A DNA stretch of 64,000 bases, from the NCBI GenBank assembly GCA_948150685.1, contig OX411312.1, positions 47,839,698 through 47,903,697 on the forward strand. The letters are read 5' to 3'. The notes under the pieces were generated by a model that did no database searches, was not told the DNA's origin, and saw only the letters and a program-made list of their open reading frames with translations. Position numbers and translations under genes: made by a program. The first letter of the stretch is position 1. Every line of letters begins with the position of its first letter. Shown in pieces: positions 54,301 to 64,000 of the stretch. This DNA is from Rhaphigaster nebulosa. Its lineage: Eukaryota; Arthropoda; Insecta; Hemiptera; Pentatomidae.

Positions 54301-54304
<4 letters not shown>
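52291..54304. other. Unannotated A+T-rich stretch
   Basis: Holds one TA microsatellite (53449-53511) and a pair of TGTTTATTATAAACACTC tandem motifs near 54062-54122. No gene is supported. Confidence 0.45.
53449..53511. repeat. (TA)n microsatellite
   Basis: About 62 bases of alternating AT. Confidence 0.95.

Positions 54305-54331
<27 letters not shown>
54305..54331. repeat. Poly-A tract (27 bases)
   Basis: Homopolymer A run. It may be the tail of a plus-strand retroposed copy, whose body is not recognised. Confidence 0.9.
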
Positions 54332-54335
<4 letters not shown>

Positions 54336-54404
54336 AGTAGTCTCGAAGGAAATTCATGGGCGGACGGATTTTGTTTTATTTGATTTTTGGATTCTTTGTA
54401 TTTC

Positions 54405-54503
54405 GAAACGTTAAACCTCAAAGTTTGAGGAAGAAGGGGTAATTTTTTTTCTTTGGCCGATTACAAAGGTTCGTTGTTCAAAAAAATAAGCCGGAAAACA
54501 GCT
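54405..54503 (+). repeat. Dispersed repeat fragment (partner 19891-19976)
   Basis: Same order of shared blocks as 19891-19976, with about ten extra bases in the middle. Confidence 0.55.
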
Positions 54504-55639
54504 CAACTAAGCACACTTAAATATAAAATTTATCTCCAGTTAGTTTTAAACTATCTATATATACATAAAAGAACGGCTCGACAGGGTGGCATTATCTGTC
54601 ATGTCTGTGGGAGGCAGTACAACAAATCCGCCCCTGGCCTGGAGACCTTTGACATTTCTATACTGTTTTATCAATCCTATTCAGAAAACCCTAAATGGTT
54701 CCAAAGTATCAACCATTTTAGAAGAGTGGAACCTCCATTACCCGCGGTTATAATGTGGAGAAGGACAAAGTAAAATAGAAAAATCTGAATAATAAAAATT
54801 AATTTCTTTAATATGTTATCTAAAACTCTGTCAACAGGTATTAAAAATATTACGGCAGTGTTGGTAGTTGTAGTCAATGACTCAGAGCTGATAAGTAAGT
54901 CGTGTTTGGACATTATAAGACCAAGGAAACATCATGGGACGATTTCCTACCTTAATCGCAAAAAATCGGAAATCAAGATAATAAAATTCCTATTGTGCCA
55001 TTGTATCATAGACAAAACTCCCTTTAAGAAATGTTGTTTGGCTTAACTAAATCAATTGTAAAGGGGCTTTATGGAGGACCAATAGCGAAATGTTTTATTT
55101 TATTTTAAAGTCACACTTTATTTGTGAATGATTTTCTCAGACCCCTGCTGGGCTATTGATACCCCAATTTCAAGAAAACTTCACCTATTATTAAGCTTTA
55201 ATTTCGTATTCATTAAGATGAGGTTTGTTTTTGGATTGGCCTTGAATTGGCACCAGATTTGCCAAAAAAGTGTGGTGTGGAATTAGGTTTCCCCGAAGTG
55301 TTTTGAGGATGAAATTTATTAAATTAAGTTTGTTACTATTCCATAAAATAACAAGTCACTACAGAATAAAAAGGTTGTATGTGAAAATAAAAAAATTGTA
55401 CCCAAAAAATATTTGTAAATTAACCAAAACAAATCGGAAATTAAATATGAAATGAAACTGTCCCAAAAATAAAAATAAAATAAACATTGACAAATTAAAA
55501 TTAATAATGATTAAATAAATAAAATAATTTTACAACCGTAAAAAAAATAAAAATACACAACTTGAGAGTACTGTACAGGCTCTTGCCCACTTTAAAACAG
55601 CATCTGTCGGTGCTTTATTCTCTTCCTCATGATATTTTT
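54504..55639. other. Unannotated stretch
   Basis: A plus frame at 54453-54773 contains GGIICHVCGRQYNKSAPGLE, a lone Cys pair with no zinc-finger completion, so no call is made. Nothing else is supported. Confidence 0.4.
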
Positions 55640-55881
55640 ATTTGAATTATGTTTAATATTTTTTTTTGGTATTCGGACTGAGAAAAATATGCCGTAGAGA
55701 AAAGATTCGAGGATGGGATAATACGTTTGTGATAGAGAAGATCCTGGTGCCAGACTTTGTCAAAGCCTGATCGACATCCAAAACACACCTCTGTTGTGTA
55801 TTGTTTCTGCTCTAGTGCTCCGCGTAATTGATGTTTAGTTAAATGCAATGTACGAATTCTAAATAAGCCGCTATGATGCAC
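55640..55881 (-). pseudogene. Jockey-type reverse transcriptase fragment
   Basis: The minus frame reads HHSGLFRIRTLHLTKHQLRG, then ALEQKQYTTEVCFGCRSGFD and KVWHQDLLYHKRIIPSSNLF. It corresponds to the QFGFR..HST..Q...........K.......LD...AFD.VWH..LL.KL segment of non-LTR reverse transcriptases (motifs 2a to A; known family pattern). The Asp of motif A is present in GFDKVWH. The catalytic FADD box downstream is missing because the copy ends near 55640. It is truncated on both sides and degraded. Confidence 0.85.
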
Positions 55882-56660
55882 TAAATTTGGAATAGTTTAT
55901 TTTACAAAAGGGTTGTGAAATGTGATTCCGCAATAGTGAATGAGGTATTGAAGGTGAAGCATCGATGCTGGGAAATATCGATTGTGGCGTCGGCTCTTGA
56001 AGTAGTCGAGTGCCCTTCCTCTTATAATCAAGAGATTGCTGGAGTACACGGTGGAGATCGGCATCACATAAAAATGAAATTTTCAAACGACGGTGTTTTC
56101 AAATTCTGCTCTAAATTGTTCAATTCCTTCTGAGGAAAGAGTCTTTTCATTTAAACTTAAATTTAAATATTCATTACTTAATAAACAAACATGTAGCTTG
56201 GGCCGGGTAACATCTACTAAAGAAACTTCCTTTGAGCCCAAAAGTATCATACATAATTTTTCATTTTATTTTTAAATTTGTTTGACCAAAAATCAATTAT
56301 TTTTAATTTTCTCTTAAGATTATCTGAAGAAATAATATTTTTCCGGAAACACCATGTAAATATCATTTTTCAAACTCGAGAAATAAAATAAAGCAGTTTC
56401 AAGGTGTTTTATTTTGTTTTCTCAGCTCCTAGGCCCCATTGGACGAAACGGTTGGACATTGGTATACTTTTTTCAATGTGGAATCACCCAAAATTGTTTT
56501 ATCAATGTTGGCATTATCCTCATAAGTATTAGTGTTATGTTTCAAATATGGTATATATTTGAAGAATTTATAAAACTTTTTAAAACGTTTAAGCTCGCGG
56601 ACTATAATATTTCTTTTGAAAATATTCTCTTTATTACAGCTAGAAATAGTAGGTGAATTG
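55882..56660. other. Unannotated stretch upstream of the reverse transcriptase fragment
   Basis: Overlapping frames of 60-84 codons on both strands (55871-56086 minus, 55915-56133 plus, 56414-56683) are moderately G+C-rich but unrecognised. Part of 55882-56090 may be more of the same retrotransposon in a degraded frame. Confidence 0.35.
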
Positions 56661-56953
56661 AATAAAACTGAGAACGTGCTCAACTATGTGAGTGGTACTC
56701 AGCAAAATTCTGTCTACGAAAGAATAGATCAGCATTTTACTGAGTACCTACTCACATAGTGGAGGTAGTTCTCAGTTTTATTAACATAAAAAGGTGGGCA
56801 AGTACTCCGAATCAATCCATATTTGGAACACGTGCTCCATACACTAAGCGAGTATTACATTGCGTAACTTCTCTTTATTCGCATTTAATCGGACCCTCTG
56901 CTTTTTTTGAGATGCTCAGTTTTTTTAGAGATGAGCACGTACGCAGTTTTATT
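56661..56953. mobile_element. Inverted-repeat element containing a 122-bp hairpin
   Basis: Bases 56661-56716 pair with 56726-56782 (AATAAAACTGAGAAC, ACTATGTGAGT, GTACTCAG.AAAAT with their complements) round a loop of about 9 bases. A third inverted copy of the end (GAGCACGTACGCAGTTTTAT) lies at 56933-56952. Either the element is the 122-bp hairpin plus a solo end, or the whole about 293 bp with its left end duplicated. Confidence 0.75.
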
Positions 56954-57139
56954 ACTTCAGCTAACGACTATGTTTCATGTTTTAACTTCTTAATCTTCTC
57001 AAGTAATTCTACCTACATAAGCTTCCTCGTATGTGTGCTTTTAAATTTGCAAACATTAAAAGTACTGAATGAAATAGTAAACGTATTCATGGCATTTGGT
57101 CTTTTTTTCAATTTTTTATCAAGACTGAGTAATGTTTAA
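56759..57139 (+). CDS. Unrecognised 126-codon open frame
   Basis: The first 65 codons lie in the inverted-repeat element. The C-terminal half (about residues 70-120) is strongly hydrophobic, with two possible membrane segments. I recognise no family. Because it starts within repeat DNA and has no supporting splice or promoter signals, a chance frame is most likely. Confidence 0.15.
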   Translation: MEVVLSFINIKRWASTPNQSIFGTRAPYTKRVLHCVTSLYSHLIGPSAFFEMLSFFRDEHVRSFITSANDYVSCFNFLIFSSNSTYISFLVCVLLNLQTLKVLNEIVNVFMAFGLFFNFLSRLSNV

Positions 57140-57449
57140 ATGCTTTTGAATAATTCAGACGGATTAACTGCCTCTGTAGCTCTCTGTTTTTTTTTGTTCT
57201 TTTTATTATTAAGGTCCCTTTAAACCAAGCTATCCGCTTTGATAATTGAAAGAAGACTAAACAAAATTACAAACGGAGGGGATTGTTGTTGGTAATTTCA
57301 GATTTATATTTACTAGGGTTTTATTAGTTTAAAAAAACTAGAAATGAAACTTCTCTTCAAGATGCAATCATTTTTCTGGCATGAAAACTAATCAAAATTT
57401 TGTGATGACAAAAAAAATGTATAATATTAAAAAAAAGAAGGATAATTTA
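57140..57449. other. Unannotated segment
   Basis: Nothing recognised. Confidence 0.4.
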
Positions 57450-58044
57450 AAACTTTCAATAAATTATTCAATTGTATTTCATATTCACTCTTATTAACCA
57501 TTTCGGGCAGTGGCGTACGAGCATCAGAGGGATATATCCACTCCAGAAAGTACGAAAAAATATGATATTAATATCCACCAATATAAGGTTTGTATTTTGA
57601 ATAATATTTTACAATAATTTTTGGTACAACTTTCATGCTTAACCTTAAAATATATGTGCAATTTGGCGATTATGGACATTTAGGTGATTATTTATTCACC
57701 CTTCGTCTCATTAAATCCCCACCCGAAAAAAAAATCTGCGTATGCCTCTGGTTTCGGGGGAAACCATCGTCATCTTTTTTCATTTCAATGTAGATACAAT
57801 AACTTGTTCATTTTTCAATGAAGTGTTGCAGCAGTATATTAATACGGTTGTTACCAGTTTCCATATTTGTTAATTCTTCTATGTTTTAATTTCTTAGGAT
57901 GCCTTTTCAATTTTATAAATAAAGAGCATGTAATATAAAACTTCCAATATATTATTCAATTTTATTTCATATTCATTCTAAAAATAAACAAGTTATTGTA
58001 TTCACAAGAGTGAATAGGAAACAAAGTGAATATATTGGAAGTTT
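57450..58044. mobile_element. Inverted-repeat element hosting a nested MITE
   Basis: A 40-base end sequence (AAACTTTCAATAAATTATTC on the left) is present at 57450-57491, again in direct orientation at 57938-57979 and inverted at 58007-58044. The outermost pair suggests a 595-bp unit, and the last two copies form a terminal hairpin. The hAT-like MITE at 57508-57750 sits inside. Confidence 0.65.
57508..57750. mobile_element. hAT-like MITE, 243 bp, with 8-bp target duplication
   Basis: The left end CAGTGGCGTACG and the right end inverted CAGAGGCATACG form 12-bp terminal repeats with two mismatches. Flanking octamers are ATTTCGGG (57500-57507) and GTTTCGGG (57751-57758), a 7/8 match, as expected for the 8-bp target duplication of hAT elements. 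CAGTGGCGTA-type ends are widespread among animal repeats. No open frame, so it is non-autonomous. Confidence 0.8.
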
Positions 58045-59248
58045 CTATAAAACCAGTAGCAATCAAGAGTCTCAAAATTCCTTTATTTTATTATAAATCA
58101 GTATTAAATCCAATCGAAATTTTTATCTGATAATTTCATAAATGATTTTACGATTTTTATCAACAGTGATTATAATTTTGTGATCAATTGCAGAAAAAAT
58201 CACATCCAACTTATTACCGCATATAAAACTGAAATTATATTTGTGTTTGCCCGGTGCACTGCCACAAAATCTATCAGACCAATCGGCCTAGGCCTATTCT
58301 GTTTTGTTTACTTTCAATTTTCATCCCTGAAATAAAAGTAGTCATTATAAAAAAAAAAACATTATGATAAAAGTATCAATCAAGTAATAAAGTAAATTAA
58401 TATAGATCCAAATAAGTTGGAACTTCAATTTTTGTGCCTTATCCATGTACTGTGGTGTCAGCACAGAGCGCAAAGTATTGAAAAGGCTCTTTCATGACAA
58501 ATATGAGGTCATGATTATTGATATTCCATAGTTTCTATTTATCTTAACAACATAGCAAATAGAGAGAAAAATCGAATTTTTATTGTCTGCTTTTTTATTT
58601 TATTTTATTTTTTTTAGTGAATTTTTTTCGATCAATTAATGATTATTTTGAATTGAAAAAAAGTACAGCTCAGAGAACAAGACCCCTGAAAGCTTTTTTT
58701 CTAATTAAAATATCTTAGAATTTAGAATCACTTTCAGCCCAAAAAATGATCGAATTGCATCTTATTGTAACTTAAAATAACGACAATTCTTTTATACATT
58801 ACTAAAGCTTTCTGTGTTTTCATAAATAATATTACAAAAAATGAAGGAAACATTTTGCATTATTTATAAATCATTTAGCCTACGTTCTTTTATATATTTT
58901 CCAAGTTCGCTGGTTCTATTATTAGGACTTTCACTTATAAGGTTGTGGAATTTATATATTAAAATAAAAAATCTAAAATTTTTATAGCCATTGCTTTAAG
59001 CTGACAAATGGTTTTGCGAAAGTTTGAAGAAGACATTATTCAATCAACTGCAGCTAGAAAAAGTCATAGAACATAAGAGATTTTTGAAAAGGGTACCTTT
59101 TTTTATTTGACTATTCAACTTCTTATGCAATGTTAATTTAAAATACAGAAAACTTTTTTATCCTGTAAGCCTAACGAAATAGCTTGAATGAGTTTAATAT
59201 ATGTTTATATAGCACTATTAACATTAAATCATACCTATAAATAAAAAT
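58045..59248. other. Unannotated A+T-rich stretch
   Basis: No supported feature. Confidence 0.45.
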
Positions 59249-59366
59249 CGGTTGAGAGTGATTTCGCCCAAATCACTTCCTTGCCTAACCGTTGGCTTAG
59301 AAACAGCATGGTCCTTACCAAGTTCTGAACTCAAGACCCTTCGTGGGTTGTAGTGGTACAAATTTT
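59249..59366 (+). mobile_element. SINE-like retroposon, copy 3 (3' fragment)
   Basis: It matches the last 120 bases of the 40118-40438 copy: CGGTTGAGAGTGATTTCGCC, AAATCACTTCCTTGC.TAACC, GTTGGC.TAGAAACA, CAAGACCCTTC..GGGTTGT and GTGGTACA. The tRNA-like head and first half are absent, the usual 5' truncation of retroposed copies. Confidence 0.85.
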
Positions 59367-61310
59367 ATAAATAAAAATAAAAAGAGTGGTTCATGAAAAC
59401 ATGCAATTTGAATGTTAATTAGGGTCTTGATCTGTTTCGTTTTTTATGGTTTGAACTTATAGATTATATTTAAATTGAGTATAAACGTGTTAACTTATGG
59501 TTTATAAATTTAAATGTTCAACTGATTTTTATTACAAGATCAGCCGCGGGCTATAGTCCCTCTTTAAGGTAAAAGTATTGGTTGAAGATTTTATTAAGTT
59601 TCTGAAGTCACTTTACCGTAGTAGAACTTCCCGTCAAATTTCATGCTCTTCAACGTCGATTTAGTAATGGAGTTGATGCTTTCTCCGAACAAATTTATTA
59701 TAAAGATAGATGAAGCTTTTACGAATCCATAAATAGACAATATCCTGGTAAGGCTGTTATAAAACAAATAATATACTTATTAAGTAAAAACTCGAGTTAC
59801 AAGGTAAGTTACATCAAATCTTTGATACAACAAAAAAAACTAAATACAATAAACTGACAAAAATTAATAATTTTTTATAAAAATTAAAATTATTAATTAT
59901 ATTAAATTTTTCATTATAAAAAAAAAAAAACTATCAAACAATATTTCAGATAATTTCCTGTCAGATAATTTATTATTATTTAATTGTGCGTCGGTTCCCA
60001 GTAATATATTGTTGTTTTTTTGCACATTTTGTTAATTAAGATTTATTAAAATCTCAAGTATAAGCCGTTATTCAAGGTAAAACCATTTAAGCATATAAAT
60101 ACAATTCAAATGCAACTTAATTTTCTGCGAACTAATAAATGTATCAAACTTAACTTTAAAGATTCGATTAATTAGTTATCCTCATGCTGATTCCAACACA
60201 CAGTGCTTTCATCGACCGGTGACAGTAGTAAAAAAATTCGAAAACGTTAGTGTGGCCAGTAAGAGAAGTTCGAGGATGATAGAAGGGAGATCATGTTGGG
60301 GTTGAAAAATAGAGAGGCCGTTTTTGTGTGAATATGTTTCCACTCCAACGTAAAAAAAAAATATATAATAATATGTGGCTAGGATATATTGAAAGGGACA
60401 AGTCCTACCGAATCGAATGTCGCTATGATACATGGGAGTTGTCGAGTGTCATCTCCAGATTAATTTTATCAATCCACTACACTTTTTTATTTTCTATACT
60501 ATAATAATTTCCAATTAATAGGCTTCCGAAAAAATCAAATAAATGACTCTAAGCTTGCTGTAAAAATAGTTACAATTTACGGGGGATTCATGCCCAACAG
60601 CTTTCTCGAAATATTTCTGGTAATATAGAAGTCATAATGTTTGTATATGATAAAGAAAGGGGGTAAGGACAGACTCTTGGAAGACTACCTCCTAAACCCA
60701 TTGGAAAATTACCGGAAGTTAAAAAACTTGATGGACGAAGAAATCTGCCGGAAAAAAAAAATGAAAAATGAGTTAGTAAGTCTAGAATATAGCCAAAAAA
60801 CTTTAATTTCTGTTTTCTTGATCAGCACGTTACTCTTCTGTCTAAGCAATTACTCATTCATCTGCAAGAGGTTGAGTGGACTCCGTTAAACATTTAGCAT
60901 GGTACGACCTCCTCACAGGAGGGTATAGATTTATCTTTTGTCCACTGAAGGTCAGAAATTCATCATTTCCCGCAGTAATACTAGGAGAGTTGTTTATTAG
61001 CAGTTTATCAGTTGTTTATTAGCTCACGCGAAGAGCTCACGAGTTTCTGCGAAGCACACGTGCCATCAAGTGTTTGGAAGAACCGTTTCCTAGAATATAA
61101 CTCAGCGCTCAGGGAAGGGCATTCCCCGAAAAGTACTTAAAGCTTCACAGGTGGTAATTTTCGTTGTTACTTAATTTCTTTTGTATTTTAATTGTTTGAC
61201 TTGTTTCATAAAACGTTTTTGGATGTATTCCGGTCCGTTACTCTAAATTTTTTTGTTCTTTGAGGCTGCATACAATTGAAGGGATTAGCGGATGAAGTAA
61301 GTATATACCA
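59367..61310. other. Unannotated stretch
   Basis: The 82-codon frame at 60641-60889 has a charged first half and a hydrophobic segment near residues 57-73, but no recognised domain. A short duplicated AGTTGTTTATTAGC occurs near 60988 and 61010. No gene is called. Confidence 0.4.
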
Positions 61311-61438
61311 GCAAGTTTGTTTTGAGATATTTAGCCTTAAAGTTATCACTGACGTAAATATATTAGTAGTTTTTTTTTTAATAAAATAAAATGTATATTG
61401 TACATAACACCTACCATTAGAAAAATATTTTGTTGGCG
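61311..61438 (+). repeat. Short form of the 9321-10496 repeat
   Basis: The two ends of the long form are joined here with about 15 bases of T-rich sequence between them. Confidence 0.6.
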
Positions 61439-63577
61439 TTTTTTTTACGGTTCCTATTTTTACCTTAGTTTACTAGTTCCTTTTACTTTATATAATATTT
61501 TTATATATGCTGTAATATGAAGGTTCAAAAAATAATCCTCTGTGGTTAAATCAGTAATGCACTGAGAAAATGATAGTTTACAGCGAAAAATTGAAGAAAA
61601 ATGAGGTATCAGTCTGAGAGGCGGTTATTCTCAGTTACCTATGTATAGTTAATGTTTCTGCTAAGGGTTTAGATCTGTATCAATTACTATTAAAGTAACC
61701 AAGCTCTGGTATTTTACAATGACCTATGCTACCCCTTCTTAAATACATTTATATGAAGAGTGCGGTTGCAACCGCATAATCTTTATTGAGGATTCGGAGA
61801 AGTTTTTTTCACTACATTAAGGGGACAAGGATGTATTCAAGTTTGATCTGCAGAAGGCATACCGACCAACGGCTCTTGGCCGATTCGTGAAGGTTCATAT
61901 TAACCAATAAGATTCGCGTTCACTAGTATTATGTGACATAATATAAAAATCCGTCGTCCATTTTTTCCCAAGATTGCTGGGCCAATTTTTTTATTTTTAA
62001 ATTTGGCAATAAAGTCATAGGTTTCCCCAGGGTGATCCTCGGAACTCGAAATTACCATCCGCTATTTCGTTTCAAAATGGCGGCCGATTAAATATTTCAT
62101 TCGCCCATACTCGGCCATTTGTGAGATTATAGGAAAAATATAAAGTATTTTGGAATCATAATACAAGAGTAATTAAGAAATAAAATTGTATATACTTTTT
62201 TTCGGGATATATACCAATTTGGAAATAATAAACCAAAAAGTAAAAATTTAAAGCGTCTCAACTCAAATAAAATAAGTAAGCAAATCAGATGAATTAGAGT
62301 ACTATGAAAAAAAAATGAGCTAGGATGCAAGACTGCAAGCTAGTAGATTCGTTTGAATATGAAGCTTCAAATGAAATAAGTACCCACAGTATTAGCTCAA
62401 GTATTGTAACGCATGAGACATCAGAATCATTATGGATAATTATATTGGCTGCGAAATAAGATAAACTGTAGGAATTATTGTGGATTGTATCAATAGGATT
62501 CAACAGAAGTTTGATGTTTCCGTTGATCGTCTAAGATTAATACCGTGAACACAAACTTAATTTAAAGCATCTTCATCAATTAGAATCTTATAGAAGTTTA
62601 AACAATCAAATTAATAAAACTCCATAACTTATTTAAGTTTTCACATAGAGAGATTCATTAAATATTTAACACGATTTATAACACTAGTAAAAGTTTCTCT
62701 ATCACCATTAGATCGTTGAATTGATAAACTTTGTGGTGAATCTTTCAGCAACGGCAGGGCTAGAACAAGAGGGTTAAGGATCTACGAGTAGTTCTATTCC
62801 CTAAAGGTTATTTCGAAAATTAAGCTAGAAAACATCTTATAATGTCTAGTTCTAGATTCTCCAATGGGAATAGTTTGAACCTTTATTTATTGGAAGGCGT
62901 TGGTAAATAATAACTTTCCTTAACTTTAGCCCATGTTCAGAGAATTTTTTCCTTTTTTTTTTAAAGGACCCGTATTGTTAATTTGATATTGCCTCAGAAT
63001 GCAAGCCACACAGTTTCGATTCTCTGGATCAGTATTGATTTTTTCTATTTGGTCCGAAAAGGGTTCCACTCTCTGTGTTATGAGTATAACTGAGTTGTAA
63101 CTTGAATAAATATCTGGCGTAATCACTCACACGACATTCCTTACCGTCATGGGTGAAAAGCCCAATACAATAACTGTTTGCTGGAACTTCGCAAATATTG
63201 GTCCGATCAAGATGGTTTTATTTTAGTTTTGTTGGCGCTTTAATTATCTTTCAAATGAAACTATGCAACGTTCCAGAAGATGTGTGGTTTTCGAGATATT
63301 AAAAAAAAACTAAAAGTAAGTGAACTGATTTCCATAGGAACACTTGCGCATAATGCAAAGTCCAGTACACCGTATGGCTAATACTGGTCTTATTTAGACA
63401 ATTTTTTTGTTTGTTTTGGTTTTGGTTATGCAGAGAATTTAATTGCCATTCATGTGATTATTTAGAATTTTTCATTAAATAGTATAATTTTTGTGTTAAA
63501 TAAAATTCCTTTTCATCATAACTTCTTTTTCTGTTTATTTTTTTGTTTTTTTTGTGGGGAGATGGGGGTTTCGGCGA
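61439..63577. other. Unannotated stretch with two small marks
   Basis: TGCGGTTGCAACCGCA at 61761-61776 is a perfect 16-bp palindrome. Positions 62026-62073 match 27608-27655 (GGTGATCCT, ACCATCCGCTATTTC). A phrase FKFDLQKAYR near 61834-61863 hints at a retroelement polymerase but is too short to call. Confidence 0.45.
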
Positions 63578-63661
63578 ATTATTTATATATATGAAAATTT
63601 AAAGGGCTTTAAGGAAAAGGTTATAGGCAGGTTTCATCAAAATCATTAGAGTTGTTTTGGG
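63578..63661 (-). repeat. Dispersed repeat, partner inverted at 1317-1395
   Basis: Reverse complement of the block near the start of the window, sharing AAAGGGCTTTAAG and the CATCAAAATCATTAGAG-like part. Confidence 0.6.
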
Positions 63662-63756
63662 GCTATAGTCTATAGAAAAACAGCTATGGCGTAGCTGATA
63701 TTGCGCACAGAGTGCCCGACAGGCATTGGCGGTAGAAACTCTTCTTCTTGGCACGG

Positions 63757-64000
63757 CTAATGCCTGAAGCGATCCTTGGCTTGCTCAATCTCCAAGTCCC
63801 ATCTGTTTCGGTCCTTTGCATGCGTAATGCTTATTCGTAGCTTCCAGGACTTTATCTATCCATCAGAATTTGGCTTTTCCCTAGGCCTAACTACATCAGG
63901 ACAGTTTTCGTACACTCTTGATGGATGTTGTGGGGTGAAGTGACCCAGCCATTTCAACCTCTGTATCCTGGTACAAGAGATGCCCATGTCACCAAAAAGT
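63757..64000 (-). pseudogene. Non-LTR retrotransposon C-terminal tail, runs off window
   Basis: Reading from the right edge on the minus strand: MGISCTRIQRLKWLGHFTPQ, then VVRPREKPNSDG, an in-frame TAG, IKSWKLRI and AKDRNRWDLEIEQAKDRFRH before a TAG at 63757-63759. The K..RL.WLGH......R...GRPR..W.D.....W...A.DR..W......A pattern is the common tail after the reverse transcriptase in many non-LTR clades. The internal stop near 63861 marks it as broken unless read as a sequence error. Upstream domains would lie beyond position 64000. Confidence 0.8.

Noticed and set aside
54453..54773. Zinc-finger protein from CHVCGRQYNKS
   Set aside because: One Cys-Cys pair with no downstream His or Cys partners in spacing.
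61834..61875. LTR-retrotransposon reverse transcriptase from FKFDLQKAYR
   Set aside because: Only about ten residues resemble the family and no flanking motif follows.

Overview
This is an A+T-rich (about 70% by eye) eukaryotic window with no complete, recognisable host gene. Long (TA)n microsatellites, a mariner transposon of the type common in arthropods, several decayed non-LTR retrotransposon ends, tRNA-derived SINE-like copies and many small inverted-repeat elements point to intergenic or intronic DNA of a repeat-rich arthropod (insect or crustacean). The species cannot be fixed from the sequence. The 200-base N block at 45044-45243 shows it is a scaffolded draft assembly. No bacterial-style operon, CRISPR array, true tRNA or rRNA gene was found.

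Recognisable protein-coding matter is almost all from mobile elements. (i) A mariner copy at 24233-25064 has both terminal repeats and a TA target duplication, but a deletion has removed most of the catalytic domain. (ii) Non-LTR retrotransposon remnants include Jockey-type reverse transcriptase or C-terminal pieces (6685-7111 +, 55640-55881 -), RNase H or post-RNase H pieces of an I/R1-like element (20283-20483 -, 41201-41712 -), and other C-terminal tails (29845-30115 -, 63757-64000 - running off the window, possibly 27370-27576 +). (iii) There are three copies of one tRNA-headed SINE-like family (38495-38810, 40118-40438, 59249-59366), a second tRNA-Ser/Leu-like SINE (28531-28711) and two more tRNA-like promoter relics (33910-33981, 51541-51610).

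The rest is structured non-coding repeat. Inverted-repeat or MITE-like elements lie at 13771-13966, 16262-16640, 18970-19352, 30116-30350, 37780-38167, 40479-40923, 43270-44024, 48408-49267, 49679-50551, 56661-56953 and 57508-57750. Diverged repeat families occur two or more times within the window: 1598-1925 with 51985-52290; 7709-8090 with 27779-28165; 9321-10496 with 61311-61438; 32213-32478 inverted against 33547-33800; 47226-47447 with 47866-48065; and the 40.0-42.2 kb copy with 47501-47863. In that last pair the second copy is an almost uninterrupted version of a locus that has taken nested insertions in the first. Tandem arrays have unit lengths of 22 bp (28811-28942), about 89 bp (4917-5400) and 146 bp (9545-9836), and a near-perfect 635-bp block is duplicated 755 bp apart (35338-36727).

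The best candidate for a host coding exon is a short minus-strand ORF at 46211-46420 with a signal-peptide-like start and an overlapping GTAAGG splice-donor-like site. It matches no family I recognise. I see no gene system working together here; the window reads as a layered record of transposable-element insertion, deletion and decay.
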